DNA from: Fen-1254 sp963778945
Lineage (GTDB): Bacteria; Bacteroidota; Ignavibacteria; UBA10030
DNA length: 64,000 nucleotides
Assembly: GCA_963778945.1 (NCBI GenBank)
Contig: CAVZWL010000020.1
Coordinates: 1 to 64,000, forward strand
Direction: 5' to 3'
The notes beneath the pieces are model-generated. The model had not been told where the DNA came from and searched no databases. It saw only the letters and a list, made by a program, of their open reading frames with translations. The position numbers and the translations under genes were made by a program. Shown here one piece after another: positions 25,618 through 34,906 of the stretch; position 1 is the first letter of the stretch, and each line of letters starts with the position of its first letter.

Positions 25618-26888
25618 ATCTAATGACACCATCTGAACTTTCCGATAAGCTGTCGAATTATATCGACGGATCTCTTTCCGCAGCGCAGAAGCGGGAATTG
25701 GAACTATATCTCCAGGACCACCCGTCAGCAAGGGAAGAACTTGCACAGCTTGAATTTTTAAAGCACCTGCTGACGAAGAAAAAACCAATCGAGCCGAATA
25801 TTGCATTTTGGACGCGGCTCTCTTTGAAAATAGAGGATCAGAAAAAAGAAGCATCGAACCTTTTGCCGTTTCCGCGGAAATATGCTGCCGCATTCTTTAC
25901 GCTTGCATCTGCCGCGCTTGTTGTTGTTGGTATTGTAGCCGTTCAACAACGCACCGTGATCGGGGATTTTATTACGAGCAAATCGCATACGGTGAAGATT
26001 GCGTATGAAAAAAATATTCTGAAGAACGGGCTGCTTCCGTTTTTTACATCTGTGAATAAGGACCAGGCGCTGCAATTTTCGCTCTTCGGCACGCTGGCGC
26101 TTGACGAGAAGAACGAGACGGCTCTCCGTGTAGACGGCAACACACAAAAAGGATATCGTTTCGAAGTCCGAAAAACTGCATCCCAAAAACAAGGAAATAT
26201 AACATACCGTCAATTTGTCGATGCAGTAAAACCCACTCAAGAACAAACACGCGTTCTTGACAGTCTGCTGGAACTTGCCGGCAGGCGCATCGGATCCTCG
26301 ATTCTTGTCGGCGAGAACAGTGCATTTGCGGTCGATCCGTCGCTTCCGAAGCTGAACCGTCTTATGGTTACCAGCATCGCGGCGAATCTTGAACCGGTGC
26401 AGCGGGTTCAAATGGAACGCCTCATGGCAACAAACGAGGCTCCGTACGTTATTTCCGGCAGCAGTACATCGGCGCGGATCAAACCGGAACATATTTTCAG
26501 GCATCTTGCAAACGCTGCATCCGGCAAAAAATTTATTGTCATTACATCGGATACCGCGGTGTATTCGGAAGTCGCCGTCAATATCGACAGTCTGCAGCAT
26601 ATTTTACCGCCAGATATTATGGCAATGCAGATGCTGCGGAGGAGGATGATAGAGAATTTCTTTAGAGGACAGGCCCGTCCGCAGCAATGCTACAGCGCAG
26701 CAGGAGAAATGACCCAGATCAATGAAGATTCCGGCGGCATCAGTGTAGAATTCAAGGGACAGAACGAGCGTCCGGGTGTACCGGAAGCGTTTCCTGTCTT
26801 TGCTCTGCCGAGGCCTCGAAAACCGCTTCTGCAGCCGAAAACAAAAAGTCTGGAAATTCATACGGGAGACGAGATCGACGCCAAATGA
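25614..26888 (+). CDS. Putative membrane anti-sigma factor without zinc motif
   Basis: Protein of 424 residues. The N-terminal 60 residues (LSDKLSNYIDGSLSAAQKRE, EELAQLEFLKHLL) resemble the anti-sigma domain that clamps ECF factors, but the HxxxCxxC zinc ligands are absent. One transmembrane helix follows around residues 88-105 (AAAFFTLASAALVVVGIVAV). The 320-residue extracytoplasmic part is not recognised; it ends in a Pro-rich, acidic tail. Overlap with the sigma gene argues that it controls that factor. It is unlike the small zinc anti-sigma at 57385 and could alternatively be a signal receptor. Confidence 0.65.
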   Translation: MNLMTPSELSDKLSNYIDGSLSAAQKRELELYLQDHPSAREELAQLEFLKHLLTKKKPIEPNIAFWTRLSLKIEDQKKEASNLLPFPRKYAAAFFTLASAALVVVGIVAVQQRTVIGDFITSKSHTVKIAYEKNILKNGLLPFFTSVNKDQALQFSLFGTLALDEKNETALRVDGNTQKGYRFEVRKTASQKQGNITYRQFVDAVKPTQEQTRVLDSLLELAGRRIGSSILVGENSAFAVDPSLPKLNRLMVTSIAANLEPVQRVQMERLMATNEAPYVISGSSTSARIKPEHIFRHLANAASGKKFIVITSDTAVYSEVAVNIDSLQHILPPDIMAMQMLRRRMIENFFRGQARPQQCYSAAGEMTQINEDSGGISVEFKGQNERPGVPEAFPVFALPRPRKPLLQPKTKSLEIHTGDEIDAK

Positions 26889-26922
26889 GCTTGGTTTAAC
26901 GGAGTGCGATAGAACTCATCGA

Positions 26923-26970
26923 AGCCCGAGGATGTGTTTCCAATTAAACCGCGTCCCGGGCTTTCTTCTT
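26923..26970 (+). terminator. Possible terminator after the anti-sigma gene
   Basis: AGCCCG (26923) can pair with CGGGCT (26957), followed by TTCTTCTT. The loop is long and the T tract interrupted, so strength is doubtful. Confidence 0.4.
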
Positions 26971-26999
26971 GCTTCTACAGGGAGCATTTGCTACATTTG
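26969..26999 (+). promoter_or_regulatory. Putative Bacteroidota-type promoter of the TPR gene
   Basis: TTG, 20 bases, then TACATTTG, an exact match to the Bacteroidota -7 box TAnnTTTG. It lies about 48 bases before the start at 27047. Confidence 0.6.
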
Positions 27000-27046
27000 T
27001 AAACCTAACCATTATTGTAAAAAATAGAAAAAAGAAGGAAATCGGT

Positions 27047-28418
27047 ATGAAACAGAATCTCATTCTAGCCGCAATCTGCACGTGTGTCATTGCGATTGTT
27101 TTTATGGGCTTTGAGTGCAGTGCCAACGATTACAGTCTGGCCAAGCAATATGTAAATAAAAAGGAAAACGATAAAGCATTACCATTACTTGAAAAAGAAA
27201 CGAAGGTTAATCCTACGAACGCTGAAGCATGGTATTATCTCGGCCGTATCCGCGGTGATAAAAGCGATTTTACGGGAATGAATGTGGCATTCGACAGTAC
27301 GCTCAAGTACCTCAAAAGAACATGCAAACGATATCGCGACCGTCCGTTATGCATTCTGGGGCATACACTTGAATGCCGGAGCTTCCTATTATCATCGTGC
27401 GAGCAGTGATTCGGTTCAATATTACCGGCTTGCTCTTGATGAATTTTTCCTTGCCCTGGCGGCCAAACCGGATACATCGTTTACATATGAATTTTTATCA
27501 TCTGTCTATTACGCCAAAGGCGACATCGACAGCGCGCTCATCATGTTTACCATACCATGGACGAAGTTCCAGGATGCGGTGATGTACAAGCAAGCGGGGA
27601 AAATTTATTTGAACCGCGGAGTCGAGAAGAAAAATAAATTTGAAACGGAGAACGCAGAACTTTTAAAAATTCAGAAGATTCTCGGTAAAGCAAAAAAAGG
27701 GACATCCAAGGATGAAATTGTGCAGGCATTAGGTCTTGCCGATGCAGTGAAGAAAGATAAAAGGACCAAAAAAGAAGAATGGACGTATGCAAAATACGAT
27801 TTGACGGTCATCATCGACAAGGATAACGCAGCGGTAACGAAGCCCTATCATCTGCCGATCGATTCGACGATCTATCGCGATGCGGCAGTTGATTTCAATA
27901 AGGCGGTCCAGGTTTTCGAAGATGTAAAAGCAAAGGATCCTAAGGATAACGAAAATCTGAACCTTCTGCTTCAGGCCTATGTCTACGCCGATCGTATTGC
28001 CGAAGCTGCGAAAGCTTTTAAGCTGGCGGTCGAAAACGATCCGGGAAACAAAACGAACCATTATATACTCGGCATTCTCGACAAAACTGTCAATGATTAC
28101 GCTACGGCTGTGGCGGAATTTGAAACGGCATTGAAAATTGATCCGGATTACACGGATGCGATATACGAACTCGGCGCGACGTATTACAATTGGGGAGTCG
28201 ATCTGCACAGAAAATCCCAGGATGCCAAAGAGGGAGAGACATTCGATTATAAAGCGAAATTCCAGAGTGCTTTGCCGTATATTGAAAAAATTTCGGAATT
28301 AAAACCGAAGGATACTGCAATTTGGCAGACACTGGGAACAATCTATTTGCAGCTCGGTCAGGCGGATAAAGCACAAAAAGCTCTTGACCAGGCCGATAAG
28401 ATCCGGAGCGGAAAGTAA
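27047..28418 (+). CDS. TPR-repeat exported protein, frameshifted
   Basis: Tetratricopeptide protein, about 456 residues once the frame is repaired. The N-terminus is a signal-like sequence (NLILAAICTCVIAIVFMGF) with a Cys that may be lipidated. TPRs occur at residues 28-75 (AKQYVNKKENDKALPLLEKE) and in the C-terminal third (NHYILGILDKTVNDYATAVA, AIWQTLGTIYLQLGQADKAQ). The middle has a SmpA/BamE-like stretch (GTSKDEIVQALGLAD, EEWTYAKYD). The first frame ends at 27409. One extra A in the run 27314-27317 explains the break: without it, YLKEHANDIATVRYAFWG continues into the second frame. TPR proteins scaffold complexes, often in the envelope; the partner is unknown. AAGGA precedes ATG 27047. Confidence 0.75.
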
Positions 28419-28423
28419 GAAAT

Positions 28424-28750
28424 ATGAGCGAACAGGTACAACAGCAGCAAATTAACATCGAACTCGGCGAGAAGGAGGCGGAGGGAATTTATTCCAACCT
28501 TGCTATCATTACACATTCTCCCGCTGAATTTGTCATCGATTTTACACGCATTCTTCCGGGCATTCCGAAAGCAAAAGTGCATGCGCGCATCATCATGACG
28601 CCTCAGCACGCTAAAATGCTGCTTCATGCGCTGGGCGATAATATCGATAAATACGAAAAAAAATTCGGCGAAATTAAAATCGCAGGCGATATACCAAACG
28701 GTTCGTTTTTCGGCATTCAAGCGGCTTCGAAGGAAGAAAAAATCCACTGA
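28424..28750 (+). CDS. DUF3467 family protein
   Basis: Small cytoplasmic protein of 108 residues. It matches the DUF3467 pattern: YSNLAIITHSPAEFVIDF, a Pro-rich turn ILPGIPKAKVHARIIMTPQH and LLHALGDNIDKYEKKFGEI. The family is widespread in Bacteroidota and relatives and has no assigned function. It lies six bases after the TPR gene and is followed by a strong terminator. Confidence 0.85.
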   Translation: MSEQVQQQQINIELGEKEAEGIYSNLAIITHSPAEFVIDFTRILPGIPKAKVHARIIMTPQHAKMLLHALGDNIDKYEKKFGEIKIAGDIPNGSFFGIQAASKEEKIH

Positions 28751-28775
28751 GCCATAAAGCGGCAAAATTGAATCT

Positions 28776-28813
28776 AAAACCGGCATAGACAGCATGTTTA
28801 TGCCGGTTTTTTT
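28776..28813 (+). terminator. Intrinsic terminator after the DUF3467 gene
   Basis: Stem CCGGCATA / TATGCCGG (8 bp) with an 11-base loop, preceded by AAAA and followed by seven T. Confidence 0.9.
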
Positions 28814-28859
28814 CTTCGTGAGCGGGAACACAGAGCATGGAAATGAGTGTTCCATATTA

Positions 28860-28888
28860 TTGACAATCGTACGGGGGCTCGGTATATT
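28860..28888 (+). promoter_or_regulatory. Putative promoter of the 719-residue lipoprotein gene
   Basis: Consensus -35 TTGACA, 17-base spacer, -10 TATATT. It starts directly after the preceding terminator and ends about 39 bases before ATG 28927. Confidence 0.8.
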
Positions 28889-28926
28889 AGAGCAGTTACT
28901 TTTCTCATGTTACGTGAAGGAATTCT

Positions 28927-31086
28927 ATGAAACACACCACCTTGTTTCGCATGCAAACGACTTTCGCGGGAATTCTTCTTTGTTCCCTTGTTTTTCTTTC
29001 TTTGAACTGCATCGAAAAGCCGCTTTCACCGGTTTTGGCGTCATCGGAAATCTCCCTGGGTTCCATACCGCTTGTAGATGTTACAACTTACTTCAGCGCC
29101 TATGAACAGAAATCGGCTTCAAATTTTCTTGTAGTGGACAGCACCATTGGGATGTACAATTATGTGAACAAGCAATCTACGGCAAAACAAAATATTACGC
29201 TGCCGACGATGACAGCGACCGATACAAGTATGCAGGTTGCAGTGGGGACTTTTTCCGTCGGGTCTATTTCACCAAGCCCAACTTCTATTTCGGTAAGCGA
29301 TATCGGTTTGACCTCGGGCTATCCTGTTCCTGCGACCCCTTTTACTCTAGCTTCACAATCGATAGGAGACACTTCCACACTGAGGTATGTTCAGCTGTCA
29401 GATATGGCAAGCAATGTATTGTCGCTGACTATCACCAATAATTTACCGGTTTCTATGGCGTTTAAACCGATACTGTTGAGGAACAATTGGACATCTCCGC
29501 TGGATACGAGCTGGGTAGCGAATTTTATTATTCCGGACACACTGTCGACCGGTGAATCAAAAACATATACGACGTCCGTAGCGACAAAAAAAATGTGGGG
29601 GTTGTTAAAAACAGATTCGATAAAAATTTATACTCCGGGTTCGGGTCTCACGACAGTAACTTTTGCTCCCGGTGCCGGTATCGCCATCAGTCTGTCATCG
29701 GGACCTTTAACTGCAGACAGCGCCGCTGCGTTCATACCGAGTCTGACAGTTTATAATAAAAATAATGCAGACTGGGTCATCGACGATTCTACTATCTTGA
29801 GCAGCGCTGCATTCGATGCAGGCGAATTTCATTTAAAATTTGTCAACAACCTCGGTGTCAATGTCGGAGTTAATCTTACAGTGAATGAATTGATTAATAC
29901 TTCGACCGGCAAAAGTTATTCGATCGATACGACATTAACAAGTCAAACAACGACGATACTTCCGCGTATTGAAATGAGCCAGTACTATGTAAGCGGGGGA
30001 GCTGCTGCAAGCGGCACCTTCGGCACAAAGCTGACGTATTCCGGAATAGTGAAGACGCTTACATCGGCAGACAATTCAAAGAGACTCGTCAGAAATTCTG
30101 ATTATATCACTGCTGAGATTGTGCCAGATGCTCCTTTTGTGCTTAAATCCCTGACCGGAAGAATCCGTACTACCGTAGTCAAGATTGATCAGCGGTTTGC
30201 ATCCAATATCGATGTTAATGAGTTGAAAGGATTTTCGGGATCGATTGCATTAGACAGTATATACCTTTTAGCCAGCTTACCGCTGGGAGGCAATGATGGA
30301 TGCACGGCCGATTATGTGATTACGATTACGGAAAAAAATACCAAGCATAATCGTATCGACACATTGGTCATATCATCGTATGCAGGATATAAGCGCATCA
30401 TTCCCGGCGTTGCCACGCAAATACCCGTACTAAGCGTCGACCATCCTGCTTTCTTTAATTCATTGATGCGATTTTTCCCCGATGTGCCTGATTCTTTCTT
30501 TGTGCAGGGATATATGGTCATCGACCCGAACTTTGCTTTATCTACTGCAGCTAATTCTTCTATGCATGACACGAGCGCCGTCTATCCGTCTTTCGATATC
30601 GATCTTCCAGTAAGGTTCCAGATAGGCAGCAGTTCATATACTCAAACGATGGCATTCGACAGTTCACAGATTCCTGTCGATTTCACGAAAAATATCGGTC
30701 AGGGATCGGTAGTCTTTACCGTAGTCAATAATATGCCGCTCCAGATGAGCATGAAAACGGCATTCCTGCATTTTAATCCGGCGACGAATAAATGCGATAC
30801 GCTTTTCTGGCTGCCGAAGACGGATACCGTCACGAATAGGGTCGATTCGATGTATATTCTTCCGGCGCCGATTTCGTCCGCCGGATGGGCTAACGGTACT
30901 ACTAAATCGACATCGACGATATCTCTCAATACTTCGGATATGGCGAACTTTAATAAAACCGATTCGATTTATATACGGCTTTATAATCTTCAATCAACGA
31001 ACGGCCAAACAGTGCGGGTTCTTGGAACGAATTATATCCGCATTGTCGGCGTCGGCAATATCACATATACGATAAAATCGAATTAG
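28927..31086 (+). CDS. Large secreted lipoprotein of unknown function
   Basis: Lipoprotein of 719 residues; the signal sequence ends in LVFLSLNC, with the Cys near residue 28. The mature part is rich in Ser, Thr and Val with many beta-strand-like stretches. Similar patterns recur (LSLTITNNLPVSMAFKPILL near 160 and FTVVNNMPLQMSMKTAFLHF near 605), suggesting duplicated Ig-like or beta-sandwich domains. No catalytic motif or T9SS tail is visible. It is followed 10 bases later by an outer-membrane barrel gene, so the two probably act together at the cell surface. The function is not recognised. Confidence 0.7.
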   Translation: MKHTTLFRMQTTFAGILLCSLVFLSLNCIEKPLSPVLASSEISLGSIPLVDVTTYFSAYEQKSASNFLVVDSTIGMYNYVNKQSTAKQNITLPTMTATDTSMQVAVGTFSVGSISPSPTSISVSDIGLTSGYPVPATPFTLASQSIGDTSTLRYVQLSDMASNVLSLTITNNLPVSMAFKPILLRNNWTSPLDTSWVANFIIPDTLSTGESKTYTTSVATKKMWGLLKTDSIKIYTPGSGLTTVTFAPGAGIAISLSSGPLTADSAAAFIPSLTVYNKNNADWVIDDSTILSSAAFDAGEFHLKFVNNLGVNVGVNLTVNELINTSTGKSYSIDTTLTSQTTTILPRIEMSQYYVSGGAAASGTFGTKLTYSGIVKTLTSADNSKRLVRNSDYITAEIVPDAPFVLKSLTGRIRTTVVKIDQRFASNIDVNELKGFSGSIALDSIYLLASLPLGGNDGCTADYVITITEKNTKHNRIDTLVISSYAGYKRIIPGVATQIPVLSVDHPAFFNSLMRFFPDVPDSFFVQGYMVIDPNFALSTAANSSMHDTSAVYPSFDIDLPVRFQIGSSSYTQTMAFDSSQIPVDFTKNIGQGSVVFTVVNNMPLQMSMKTAFLHFNPATNKCDTLFWLPKTDTVTNRVDSMYILPAPISSAGWANGTTKSTSTISLNTSDMANFNKTDSIYIRLYNLQSTNGQTVRVLGTNYIRIVGVGNITYTIKSN

Positions 31087-31096
31087 GAGAACAGCC

Positions 31097-32506
31097 ATGA
31101 AAACGATGAGAATATCTTCGCTTGTTGCACTGGCAGTGGCGTTCTCTGCATTCGCTTTTGCCCAGGATAGAACAAGTATAACAACACTCGGTATGGGGCG
31201 CACCGCAGTATCGGTCGCGCGTGGAACGGATGCTATCGGTATCAATCCAGCCAACCTGGCTGTGCCAGGTATTGCTCCTTTCGTCATCAGTCTTATTCAG
31301 ACTGATGCACGTATCAGCACGGAACTGATGTCGTACGACATCTATCAAACCTATTTTACAGGAGTTCCGGATAGCACAGGAAAACGTGTTGCCTATCCGT
31401 TGACCGATGCGGATAAAAACAACATACGCGGGCAGATGCCAGATAACCCCAGGACGAGAATCAACGTCGATGAGATGTGGGGCGGAGTTTCGCTGCAAGC
31501 GGGAGTGCTGGGGAGCTTCGGTTTTGCCATGATGGACCATGGCGGAGCGTCGATTTCTCTGACTCGCGGATATGTCGACCTTTATCTGCTCGGATTTCCC
31601 TCTAATACCACTTTGGATTTGGGCGGCACATCATTTAATTCGTGGCTGTATCGCGAATATAATTTTTCCTATGCAAGGAAAATTCCGAATTTCATTCCGT
31701 TTACGAAGTCGCTGTATATAGGCGCGGGAGTCAAATTGATTCGTGGGTACGGAATATTCCAGACGGTAAAAAATAATTCTTCTTTGACAAACTCTACGAC
31801 AGACGATCTCGGAATCAGCACGATGACCGCAAATACAGACTTTGCTGTGCAGCGGGCTGGTCTGAGCAACTTCAATAATGACGATAGTACGAAACCTAGT
31901 CTTACACCGTTTCCGGATCCTGTCGGTCATGGAACAGGATTAGATTTCGGTCTGACGGCAGAACTGAAGAACGGCATGCTCATTTCCTGGAGTCTGACCG
32001 ATGTGGGAAGCATTTTGTGGGATAAAAATGTAATCAACACTTATGGTACTGGCAGTTATACGTTTACCGGCTATTCCCCATCCATCCAGGACAGCGTAAA
32101 GAATGTCTTTAAAGGCAAAAACGAAGAGGGAGGATCGTTTACGACGTCCCTACCAACTGTGATGCGCTTAGGTGCAAGCATGGAAGCGCAAAAGATACCG
32201 GGATTATCGTTTCTGCCGGGGCATATGATTCTTGCATTCGAATATGCACAGGGTTTCAATGAATCGCTCGGCAATACGACAAAAGCAAGATACTCTTTCG
32301 GCACAGAATACCGTATCATACCGCTTCTGCCGCTGAGGACGGGTCTTGTTTTCGGAGGAGACGATATAACGCGCTGGGCATTCGGCTTTGGACTCGATTT
32401 CTGGGTGCTCGATCTGGATTTTGCCACAGATACTTTCGGATCTGCATTTTACCCGAAGAGTTTCAACGCGATGAATGTGGCATTCGGAATGAAAATACGT
32501 CTCTAA
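31097..32506 (+). CDS. Outer-membrane beta-barrel protein (DUF5723/PorV-like)
   Basis: Protein of 469 residues with a signal peptide (SSLVALAVAFSAFAFAQ). The mature N-terminus has the FCB barrel pattern TTLGMGRTAVSVARGTDAIG followed by NPANLAVPG, seen in PorV-, PorQ- and DUF5723-type proteins. The rest alternates polar and aromatic residues and ends in a strand finishing on Leu (VAFGMKIRL). GGAG precedes ATG 31097. It probably forms a surface complex or anchor with the upstream lipoprotein. Cargo or ligand is unknown. Confidence 0.75.
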   Translation: MKTMRISSLVALAVAFSAFAFAQDRTSITTLGMGRTAVSVARGTDAIGINPANLAVPGIAPFVISLIQTDARISTELMSYDIYQTYFTGVPDSTGKRVAYPLTDADKNNIRGQMPDNPRTRINVDEMWGGVSLQAGVLGSFGFAMMDHGGASISLTRGYVDLYLLGFPSNTTLDLGGTSFNSWLYREYNFSYARKIPNFIPFTKSLYIGAGVKLIRGYGIFQTVKNNSSLTNSTTDDLGISTMTANTDFAVQRAGLSNFNNDDSTKPSLTPFPDPVGHGTGLDFGLTAELKNGMLISWSLTDVGSILWDKNVINTYGTGSYTFTGYSPSIQDSVKNVFKGKNEEGGSFTTSLPTVMRLGASMEAQKIPGLSFLPGHMILAFEYAQGFNESLGNTTKARYSFGTEYRIIPLLPLRTGLVFGGDDITRWAFGFGLDFWVLDLDFATDTFGSAFYPKSFNAMNVAFGMKIRL

Positions 32507-32534
32507 GTTATAGAGAATAAAAAGCGATTTTTTT

Positions 32535-32567
32535 AAAAAAGGGGCAGAATTACTTGCCCCTTTTTTT
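32535..32567. terminator. Bidirectional-looking terminator
   Basis: GGGGCA / TGCCCC stem with AAAAAA before and TTTTTTT after. It ends the barrel transcript and could also stop hslU transcripts from the other side. Confidence 0.85.
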
Positions 32568-32592
32568 GTCCCTTTGCAGCGGATGGGGGACA

Positions 32593-32616
32593 TTGCGAAG
32601 GTCTACACCTTCGCAA
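32593..32616. repeat. Perfect 10-bp hairpin
   Basis: TTGCGAAGGT and ACCTTCGCAA pair perfectly around loop CTAC. There is no T tract. It is the first of the palindromes in this convergent gap. Confidence 0.7.
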
Positions 32617-32643
32617 GGTCTTTGATGCACGGATGACGCTGAT

Positions 32644-32942
32644 ATCGGAAAATTCCGCGACCAACCTCTGTAGCCGACGGCGCCCTCCTGCGGCGGGCAA
32701 GCTGACGTCGGAATATTCCGCGACCATCGGTCGCGGCTACAAAATGGCTCTGGATATTGCAGGACAATTTTCTGTAGCCGACACCGATGGTGTCGGACTC
32801 TCCCCGCGACCACCCGCCAGAAGATGAAGCAGGTCGGACAAGCCGGTCGCGGCTACAAAATGGCTCTGGATATTGCAGGACAATTTTCTGCAGCCGACAC
32901 CGATGGTGTCGGACTCTCCCCGCGACCATCGGTCGCGGCTGC
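32644..32942. repeat. REP/BIME-like palindromic repeat cluster
   Basis: Two 85-base copies (32728-32812 and 32844-32928) differ at one base. Each has GGTCGCGGCTAC on the left, a 33-base spacer, and GTAGCCGACACCGATGGTGT on the right. The right arm is a hairpin CCGACACC-GAT-GGTGTCGG and the left arm belongs to the facing hairpin GCGACC-ATC-GGTCGC. A third GTAGCCG unit begins at 32670 and TCGGAA-rich words recur at 32645 and 32708. GTAG-led hairpins in head-to-head pairs are the layout of REP/BIME elements. They lie between convergent genes, the usual place. No RAYT transposase gene is in the window. Confidence 0.75.
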
Positions 32943-32970
32943 ACTGGCGATGGTGAAATAAAAAAAACTT

Positions 32971-34359
32971 TTATAAAATGTACCGACTCAGGTCGCGGTT
33001 CTTGACGATAGAATTCAGTTTTTGCTGAACTATTTCCTTCGTTATGTTGAGGGAATTAGATTTGACTGCATCGGGTGCGTCGTACAGATGCTCTTCCAGC
33101 AGCGTCGTCATGATTGTATGAAGCCGTCGTGCGCCGATATTCTCGACCTGTTCATTGACCTCAAAGGCAATTTTTGCAATCTCACGAATAGCATCCGCTT
33201 CGAATTCTATGGTAATTCCCTCTGTCTTCATCAATGCTATATATTGCTTCAGAAGAGCGTTTTGGGGGAGCGTTAGAATTTTGACAAAATCGTCTTCGCT
33301 CAAACTTTTCAGCTCCACGCGGATAGGGAATCGCCCCTGAAGTTCCGGTATAAGATCTGATGGCTTGGCGATATGGAACGCTCCGGAGGCGATAAAAAGA
33401 ATGTGGTCGGTTTTAACCATGCCGTGTTTTGTCAAAACGCTTGAACCTTCGACGATAGGCAAGAGGTCGCGCTGAACACCCTCCCGCGATACATCGGGTC
33501 CGCCTTGCTGCCCGCGTGCGCTGGCAATTTTATCGATCTCGTCGATAAAAACGATGCCGGAATTCTCGATGCGTTCCAGGGCTTCTTTGACCGCCTTTTC
33601 CATGTCGATGAGTTTCTGCGATTCTTCCTGTAAAAAAATCTGACGCGCTTCGGCAATGGTCACTTTCCGGTTCTTCTTTTTTTGCGGCGCTATGCTGCCG
33701 AGCATTTCCTGCAGATTGATTCCCATCTCTTCGACGGAGAAGGGTCCCATAACCTGCATAAGCGGAGCAGGTATGGAAGGCAATTCGATCTCTACCATAC
33801 GTTCATCAAAAGAACCGTTCAGTAATTTTTCCCGGAATTTGGCGCGGGTTTTTTCCTGATCGTCATGATTTTCGTGCGGCTGTTCATCGGGAGATGCATT
33901 CTGCGTCCGCTTGACCGGAGGAAGAAGAATATCGAGCAGGCGTTCATCGGTGTGTGCCCGCGCTTTGTCCTGTACCTGAGCTGATTTTTCCGCTTTGACC
34001 ATGTTCACGCCGATTTCGGTAAGATCCCTGACGATCGATTCCACATCGCGTCCGACATAACCGACTTCCGTGAATTTGGAAGCTTCCACTTTGATAAACG
34101 GCGCTGCGGAAAGCTTTGCGAGCCGCCTTGCTATTTCTGTCTTACCGACGCCGGTCGGCCCGATGAGAATAATGTTGTTCGGCATAATCTCTTCGCGCAG
34201 TCCTTCGGCCACCTGGAGCCGCCGCCAGCGGTTCCGCAGGGCGATGGCAACGGATTTTTTTGCCGCATCCTGACCGATAATGTATTTATCCAGTTCGCGG
34301 ACGATTTGCCGCGGTGTCAATTCATTGCCGTTTGATTGGATCGATTGTTTTTTTGCCAC
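32971..34359 (-). CDS. hslU: ATP-dependent protease ATPase subunit HslU
   Basis: AAA+ unfoldase of 462 residues that feeds substrates to HslV. Motifs: LTPRQIVRELDKYIIGQDAA at the start, Walker A GPTGVGKTE, the pore motif GYVGRDVESIVRDL, Walker B FIDEIDKIA, and the C-terminal RRLHTIMTTLLEE with final YIL. The intermediate I-domain (residues 110-230) is present. The GTG start at 34359 lies one base after the hslV stop; the frame is open further upstream but that part is shadow. Confidence 0.95.
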   Translation of the reverse strand: MAKKQSIQSNGNELTPRQIVRELDKYIIGQDAAKKSVAIALRNRWRRLQVAEGLREEIMPNNIILIGPTGVGKTEIARRLAKLSAAPFIKVEASKFTEVGYVGRDVESIVRDLTEIGVNMVKAEKSAQVQDKARAHTDERLLDILLPPVKRTQNASPDEQPHENHDDQEKTRAKFREKLLNGSFDERMVEIELPSIPAPLMQVMGPFSVEEMGINLQEMLGSIAPQKKKNRKVTIAEARQIFLQEESQKLIDMEKAVKEALERIENSGIVFIDEIDKIASARGQQGGPDVSREGVQRDLLPIVEGSSVLTKHGMVKTDHILFIASGAFHIAKPSDLIPELQGRFPIRVELKSLSEDDFVKILTLPQNALLKQYIALMKTEGITIEFEADAIREIAKIAFEVNEQVENIGARRLHTIMTTLLEEHLYDAPDAVKSNSLNITKEIVQQKLNSIVKNRDLSRYIL

Positions 34360-34360
34360 G

Positions 34361-34906
34361 TTATAATTCTTCAATAGTAAAGTGTTTGTTTGTGTAAATA
34401 CAAATATCCGAAGCTGCCGTAAGAGATTCTTCAACTATTTCTTTGGACTCAAGCTTCGTATGCCGGATCAGCATGCGTGCAGCCGCCAGTGCATAGCTGC
34501 CGCCTGAGCCGATGGCGACAATACCGTCGTCCGGCTCGATAACATCTCCCGTGCCGGAAATAATGAGCGCGTGCTCGCTGTCGAGGACTGCGAGAAGAGC
34601 TTCGAGCTGGCGCAGGTATTTATCCGTTCGCCAGAGTTTAGCCAATTCAACGGCCGCACGCACAACCTGTCCTTGATATTGCTCGAGCTTTTCTTCAAAG
34701 CGTTCCATCAAGCTGAAAGAGTCGGCGGCTGAGCCAGCAAACCCCACGAGAATTTTGTTGTTGTGAAGTTTTCGGATTTTGTTTGAATTCTGTTTCATCA
34801 CCGTCGAGCCGAGGGTTACCTGGCCGTCTCCGCCGAGGGCGACTTTACCCTTATGGCGCAGGCCGATGATTGTGGTGCCATGGATGGTCTCTTTTTGTAT
34901 AGACAT
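34361..34906 (-). CDS. hslV: ATP-dependent protease peptidase subunit HslV
   Basis: Proteasome-like threonine peptidase of 181 residues. After a 10-residue propeptide (MSIQKETIHG) the mature N-terminus would be TTIIGLRHKG with Thr as nucleophile; GGDGQVTLG and FAGSAADSFSLMERFE are typical. It forms the HslUV protease with the next gene. Confidence 0.96.
   Translation of the reverse strand: MSIQKETIHGTTIIGLRHKGKVALGGDGQVTLGSTVMKQNSNKIRKLHNNKILVGFAGSAADSFSLMERFEEKLEQYQGQVVRAAVELAKLWRTDKYLRQLEALLAVLDSEHALIISGTGDVIEPDDGIVAIGSGGSYALAAARMLIRHTKLESKEIVEESLTAASDICIYTNKHFTIEEL

Noticed and set aside
32728..32928. CRISPR array
   Set aside because: Only two 85-base units, internally palindromic, no regular spacers and no cas genes.
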